Below, one piece after another: positions 59,070-64,000 of a stretch of DNA of 64,000 bases. The stretch is from Cheiracanthium punctorium. Its lineage: Eukaryota > Arthropoda > Arachnida > Araneae > Cheiracanthiidae. Numbering within the stretch: the first letter of the stretch is position 1; the number at the start of each line of letters is the position of its first letter. A model generated the notes under the pieces. It saw only the letters and a list, made by a program, of their open reading frames with translations. It did no database searches and was not told the origin of the DNA. The translations under genes were made by a program, and so were the position numbers. The stretch spans positions 558,001 through 622,000 of the forward strand of contig JAWZYV010012252.1 in NCBI GenBank assembly GCA_038373885.1. The letters run 5' to 3'.

Positions 59070-59614
59070 TAGGGTGTCCCAAAATTTACACAAGATTTGA
59101 ATTAAATCGGAAGCAGGTTTTTTTGTCAATTGCATTTCTTAATTGGAACAAAAAGTACATAGGATAGAGTTATGTATTAAACAGCACATTGGGAAAATTA
59201 CCCCCAAGGCTTCGCTGGCGCATAAACACTCTTTTGTCGATATTTTCCAAGAGCATTTCGAATAAATGTGCCTGAATTTCCTTAAGGCAGGCTTGAGTCC
59301 TCAGCCCATCCTTCTTCAATGCGCGGGCGGATGTCCGTTTGTTCACATACACCTTTAATTTCAAATAACCCCAAAGAAAGAAATCCAATGGTGTTAAATC
59401 ACCTGATATTTTTCATCATTCACCATCAAGAACAATTTTCCATTATTTATGAAATGTTGGTCAACAATGTAAAAGTAATGTCCTTTCGAATAGTGGTGCA
59501 TTTTACTAACCCTAAACTATCAGCTTCCCAACTGTTTTTCTTTTTTAGTTCCCCCAACACTAAATTAATTAATTTTCTATTTATTTAAATGTTGCGTCAA
59601 TTTTGAACACCCTT
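59070..59614 (-). mobile_element. mariner-type non-autonomous element in L6
   Basis: Imperfect inverted ends GGGTGTCCCAAAATTT and AATTTTGAACACCC with TA at or next to both sides. The homologous stretch of L7 (near 61985-62000) has no such insert. It carries the C-terminal part of a D-type transposase on the minus strand. Confidence 0.72.
59170..59400 (-). pseudogene. mariner-type transposase C-terminal fragment
   Basis: The start reads DLTPLDFFLWGYLKLKVYVN, the standard region around the third catalytic aspartate. KKDGLRTQACLKEIQAHL and FEMLLENIDKRVFM follow, then a stop. D1, D2 and the HTH are absent. Confidence 0.82.
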
Positions 59615-60419
59615 TATTTTTCTGAATCCTTCAACGCCCTTAAATGATAATACATAAAATGCAGCGTGTTCTTGCTATAAACCGAGAAAAATTTAACAGT
59701 TCGATTGAAATAATGCTTGTTTAGGATCTTTTCAAGATTACTTTCCTTATACTTTCAGTTTTAGCAGAGAGTTAATTTTGTTTCGGACTATTCAAAATGA
59801 AACAAATTTAAGATTTTTTAGAATACAAATAACGTTTTTCTATCAAACCCCATATTCTTGTAATATGTGATAAGCATTTCCTGAATGGTATCATTTAAAA
59901 ACAATTTTTTCGGGTAAATATCCGTTTTACTTTATTTGTCAAGGAATGAAAAGATGAAGAGATTTCAAATCTTCACCAATCGGTCTTTACATAATGTTTA
60001 CGCATTCTATCGCTACCCTTAGTCATCACTCTGCACAAGATCAGATTTTCGTTCTCAAATTGTGTAAAACACCTTTAAATATTCAAGCAATAGAAAAATT
60101 TCCTAATCTATAAACTTATTTCTACATTTTCACTTTAAAAAAATTATAACACCAAAAGAAACAATAAAATAATTTGGTACTTTTTTCAGAACAATATTCC
60201 TACGTACTTCATTCCTTTCTTAACTGTCCAGCAGCTCTATTGCTTTAGGGTACTGGTTTAGCTTAACAGCATTAGAAATTCCTTTCATATTACGACGATA
60301 GGCCACTACGTGTTTCGATATTGAGAAAGTACTTCTAACTCTTTTAAAAGATAGAACTAGAATTTGAATGATATTTTGCTCCACCTAAAACATATATATA
60401 AAACGGTAATCTACTTTCA

Positions 60420-61250
60420 AAAAACTACCGCGGATTTGCTCCTTACAGCACAGCACGACACTCCTAGATCGCTGACAATTCTAACAAAAGTAGCGTCAAG
60501 CTGGCGGGTACATTCAATAAACGTTTCAGACGATACGCATAAAGTACTGGTTGTATTCAGGAAAGTATTTAACGCTTATGAACATAAAATATTGAAATAG
60601 AAATAGTGCTTTTATGACCACTATATATGTATCCTTGAAAGAAAACATAAAAAAAAACATACTCCATAATTTAATAAAGACTGCTACGTAAATACTCGAG
60701 TTTTCAACCGGAGATGCAGGGGCGTAGCCAGAAATTTTTGATGGGGGGGGGGGTTACGACTACTGCAACTACATATATGCATACATGTGTGTGATACAGG
60801 AGTGAAGAATATACATTTTGTATGGCAAAAAAATCCTCATGGGGGGGTTATGACCCCCTAACCCCCCCTTTGGCTACGCCCCTGCGGAGATGTATTAATA
60901 AAATAACCTCCGCTACTAGTTCTGTTATGTCCAAGGTTAGGTTAATGTCAGTATGTACTTTTAGAAAAGAATATGAATCATATACCCCCCCCAAAAAAAA
61001 AAAACAAAGAAAGGAAAGAAAAAAACACTGTGAATAAAGATCAATCAAAAAGTGAGATTATAAGTAAAATAAACAATGCATTCATGACAAAAGTTAATGT
61101 GTTGAGAGAATAATTATCATTTATGCAAGCTAATTAAATTAAAGTACGCTAATGCCTATGTTCTTAAATGGAATGTGAATAATAAGCACATGCAGTAATA
61201 TATGTTAATAAAGTCTAAATATATAAATCTAGAAATATAGGTATAGATAA
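60420..61250. repeat. Diverged satellite monomer between L6 and L7, split by a MITE
   Basis: Keeps TTACAGCACAGCACGACAC near 60442, TACTGGTTGTATTCAGG near 60546, GTTAATGTGTTGAGAGAA near 61091 and ATGCAGTAATATATGTTAAT near 61191, in array order. This placement (L, monomer, L) supports a compound ancestral unit. Confidence 0.65.
60717..60884. mobile_element. hAT-like MITE, 168 bp
   Basis: Ends CAGGGGCGTAGCCAGAA and TTTGGCTACGCCCCTG with a G-run on the left and C-runs on the right. Perfect 8-bp duplication CGGAGATG at 60709-60716 and 60885-60892. This terminal motif is widespread in animal hAT MITEs. Confidence 0.93.
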
Positions 61251-61253
61251 ATA

Positions 61254-61437
61254 CAGTCAACGCCGGTTATAGTGAACCTCTGGAGACCAGCAAATATCGT
61301 ACACTATATCCGAAGTTCACTAAAACCGAAGTGTCCATAGTAAACAGAGATACTGTATGTGAATCGAGTCTAATGGTTTGCGTTCACTATAGCCGAAAGT
61401 TCGCTACATCCAGGTTCACTATATCCGGAGTTGACCG
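61254..61437. mobile_element. pogo-like MITE, 184 bp
   Basis: Ends CAGTCAACGCCGGTTATAGT and a right end whose complement reads CGGTCAACTCCGGATATAGT. TA precedes the left end and lies one base past the right end. The interior repeats TTCACTATA-type words five or more times. Confidence 0.75.
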
Positions 61438-61449
61438 TTATGTAAACAT

Positions 61450-63420
61450 TATGATATTAAAGAAATATCATGAAAAATACTCTACTTTGATTTTACCTAT
61501 ACTTTTAAATATCCGCAGTATGGTGTTGTTGTATGAGATATTTTTATGCACTATACTATACAGAATCGAAGCTTTTTGAAAACATTTTGAAAGCGCATTG
61601 CACAAAAGCCGATAGTCAAGCACTGAATGAAGATTTTTCTGCATTCGTGATAAGAAAATCGACAGCGCTAGCTTTATAATTATGTAAACTTAATTTCAGT
61701 TTCCGATATAAGCAATACTTTGGTGTTTCTCAACTTACCTTTAATCAAATAATAACTAGTTGCAATTATATTTGAATGTCCACTTATCGCTTAAAAGGGG
61801 AATTAATCTCAGGGAAAATGCTCATAAAAATTCTAAAGAGTGTTTTAGTAATCGTACATTAGACTAATTTTTTCAGAATCAACAAAGATCTTAGATAAAG
61901 GAAAAGATGTCCTTGGTTGAAGGGCTCTCAGTTGTAACAATACTTCTCCAAAAATCCCGTAAATAGACAAACAGGGAAATCTTCTAGTTCTCAGTCAATA
62001 CTTCAACGCATTTAAATCGAGTTATTGGAAAACGAAGCATGTTCTTGTTGTAGTGGCAGAAAATTTCAACGGCGCGATTGAGCCATTGCTTGCTTAGCAA
62101 GCTTGTTGTGCAGTGGCTAGATAGACATTCTACCACACCACAGTCCAGGTTCAATTCCCTGCATAAGCTTGGATGTCATTTTGTCCTCTCCTTTATTAGA
62201 GCCAACACTGGTCCACTTATTACATACTTCCATAATAATGTTACCAGTGTTCCTGGACTAGTATCGGCCAATGCCTATAAACTATTAGTGTCCACCATTT
62301 TTAAAAAAATGTTCTTTTTTAAAACTTTTTTCATACGGTTTAGTTTTGAACAAGTTGAGAAATATTCAGTTGTACACAAATATACATATATTTAAAATGG
62401 AAAGAACATTTTCTTGATGAAACTGAATATTCTTGCAATATGTGATAAATATTTTAGGAATGGAATGCTTTAAAAACTGTTTAAGGAAAGTATATAATTT
62501 ATTTATTTGCTTTTTTGTTTTAAACACTTCTATGAAAATAATGGAGATCACATTTTCATCACAAAGATCACTCTTCTTATTTCTAACTTTTGTCATCACA
62601 CTTCAGATGACATTTTATTTCTCTGATTGAGTAATACACCATTAAACATTTAATTGATATAAAAATGCCCATATCTACAAACATCTCCCAACATTTTCGC
62701 TTAATAAACTTATGACACAGAGAGAACAATAAAATAAATCGCCTCTTATTTTCACAAAGCTATTGTTGCGTATTTTATCCGTTTTTATTTATTTTTAGTT
62801 TTACCTCGAGAAAATCCTACATTTTCTCGAGATCAGTGTCATTATTGACTGTCTGTCTGAAAGAATCTGCAGTTCTGTTAGCTATCGACGGAACAGGGCA
62901 TGATTTGAAAGAACCATGTGGCATTCATTCGATTGGATCTCATTTATACATGAACATTTAACACTCGCTGGGTAACAGAACTCTTTTTATTTTCGCATCG
63001 AGCATACCTATTATCTTTTTACTACGCATTTACTTTTTTCAGCGCGTTAATGATTTATAGTCTGTTTATAGTCCATTCTTCACTGTCAGCTCTTACACAA
63101 GATTTTTCAGGATTTTTTTTTTCTGATGAAGTGTAAAAAGAAAGTAAATTATTCAGGCATAATTACTTTTTTCTTTTAAATTTAATTTTCTCGTAAGGTG
63201 GTTTTTTTATACAATATTGAAGAAATAGAGATTCTTGTTACTATACCTGTAATATATATTATTTATTTTAAGACTTAGCACTGCAAAGATGGCCGCATGT
63301 AAAGAAATAATAAAAAAATACAAACTATGTTAGATATCCGAGAAAAAAATCGACAGCGTTTTTAAGAAATATAGTGGGCTCTTGCATAGGATAAACCTAT
63401 AGGTTTTTTAAATTTCAAGA
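61450..63420. repeat. Long repeat L, copy L7
   Basis: The most complete copy. ATTTCAGTTTCCGATATAAG near 61694, AGAGTGTTTTAGTAATCG near 61837, ATATTCTTGCAATATGTGAT near 62428, GAGTAATACACCATTAAACA near 62628, GACTGTCTGTCTGAAAGAAT near 62847, TGTTAGCTATCGACGGA (62876), and TTCTTCACTGTCAGCTCTTA near 63076. Interrupted by a SINE at 62.1 kb. No frame is conserved with other copies. Confidence 0.75.
62100..62310 (+). mobile_element. tRNA-derived SINE (family S1) in L7
   Basis: Head with CAGTGGCTAGATAGACATTC (A box) and CCAGGTTCAATTCCCTG (B box). The body ends CGGCCAATGCCTATAAACTA, matching the 3' body of the SINE at 3564-3720. L6 lacks it at the homologous place. The target duplication is unclear. 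A 105-codon frame across it is incidental. Confidence 0.82.
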
Positions 63421-64000
63421 AAACATATTAAGCATTTACCTTAAGCATAAAAACCATAAACGAATTGCAAAACTTAAGAACGATTGACACATTTATCAAA
63501 ATACCGTCCCTTTAAAGATATCTTGTTTTGAAATGTTCTTCACTATATCAAAAGCTAACGGTTTGAAAGAATGTGTAGCATTATACTTCTTGAAACTAAA
63601 TTAATATGTATTGCTATTTTTTTAAGAATCTGTATACATATCACCATGTATACATATTTAACCTGCATTTTTTAAATAAAACTGTTAACTATCAAAAATG
63701 AATGTATGAGTGTTAATATGGATATATATTGAATTTCTACCTAAATTAAAAAATTAGAAATTTAATATTTCACTAATAATAGAATATGTCGTTCTTCCAA
63801 TTCATATTAATTAATTGATCATTACACACACACATTTATGTACACACATTAAGAATATTAAATACGTTATTTCATTAAATCCTTTTAGTCATTTTCTTCA
63901 GACGTTCTTGAAATAGAATCTTAATCCACACCTTCAAGAACAACATCATCATTGCACGATATTTCCTCACGCAATTTTATTCTATAAACTGATTGAAATG
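63421..64000. other. No feature recognised
   Basis: AT-rich spacer to the window end. Confidence 0.4.

Larger units (their letters stand above)
58480..60260. repeat. Long repeat L, copy L6
   Basis: Follows directly from the last satellite monomer. Shares with L7, in order: TTTGTTTCAGTCTCTGATAT near 58757, TTCTCAACTTACCTTGAATA near 58792, CGAGTGTTTTAGTAGT near 58901, CATATTCTTGTAATATGTGA near 59850, and GAAACAATAAAATAATTTGG near 60158. Interrupted by the mariner-type fragment at 59.07-59.61 kb. Confidence 0.75.

Overview
The window is AT-rich eukaryotic DNA with no intact protein-coding gene, no rRNA or tRNA gene and no CRISPR array that I can support. Every recognisable coding stretch is a decayed transposon gene: three Tc1/mariner-superfamily transposases with frameshifts, stops or lost catalytic residues, one mariner (DD34D) transposase, a small D-type transposase tail, a Helitron N-terminal fragment, and a fragment of an unclassified transposase-like protein. 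The style of the Tc1 copies, the tRNA-derived SINEs and the swarm of foldback MITEs point to an arthropod, most likely a spider. That assignment rests on recalled family resemblance, not on a search.

Region 0-13 kb: a complete but dead Tc1 element (TA target duplications, 15-bp perfect inverted repeats) with a 424-bp MITE nested inside it. It is followed by two tRNA-derived SINEs, a second SINE-MITE nest at 4.35-5.0 kb, several small foldback elements, a recent 290-bp tandem duplication, two adjacent copies of the same MITE at 9.4-10.3 kb, a full SINE at 11.4 kb and a hAT-like MITE at 12.3 kb.

Region 13-36 kb: diverged copies of one long non-coding repeat ('L', roughly 2.5-3 kb period) recur at about 13.3-15.2, 20.3-21.5, 22.9-23.8, 25.3-26.1, 35.0-35.3, 58.5-60.3 and 61.5-63.4 kb. 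They are peppered with MITEs, a mariner relic (15.5-16.2 kb), a 931-bp internally deleted D-type element (17.95-18.88 kb) and a dead Tc1 (24.1-25.0 kb). A degenerate tandem repeat of about 1.0-1.1 kb lies at 26.5-30.2 kb, and an unusual field dense in GTGAC/GTCAC words at 34.4-34.95 kb.

Region 37.2-58.5 kb: a tandem satellite array. Basic units are about 0.90-0.95 kb. Long units (about 1.13-1.20 kb) carry a 266-276-bp MITE at the same position. Two stretches (46.4-49.4 and 52.2-55.3 kb) look like copies of one three-monomer higher-order block. The array is interrupted by a 4.05-kb Helitron-like insertion (40.04-44.09 kb, itself holding a TTAA-flanked 0.7-kb foldback) and by a 2.6-kb element with arms of about 330 bp (49.58-52.19 kb).

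Region 58-64 kb: two more L copies in tandem. Each carries an insertion the other lacks (a mariner-type fragment at 59.1 kb, a SINE at 62.1 kb). Between them are a hAT-like MITE with a perfect 8-bp duplication and a pogo-like foldback.

There is no operon or pathway here; the interest is in the layered transposition history. It can be ordered because paralogous repeat units preserve many empty sites.
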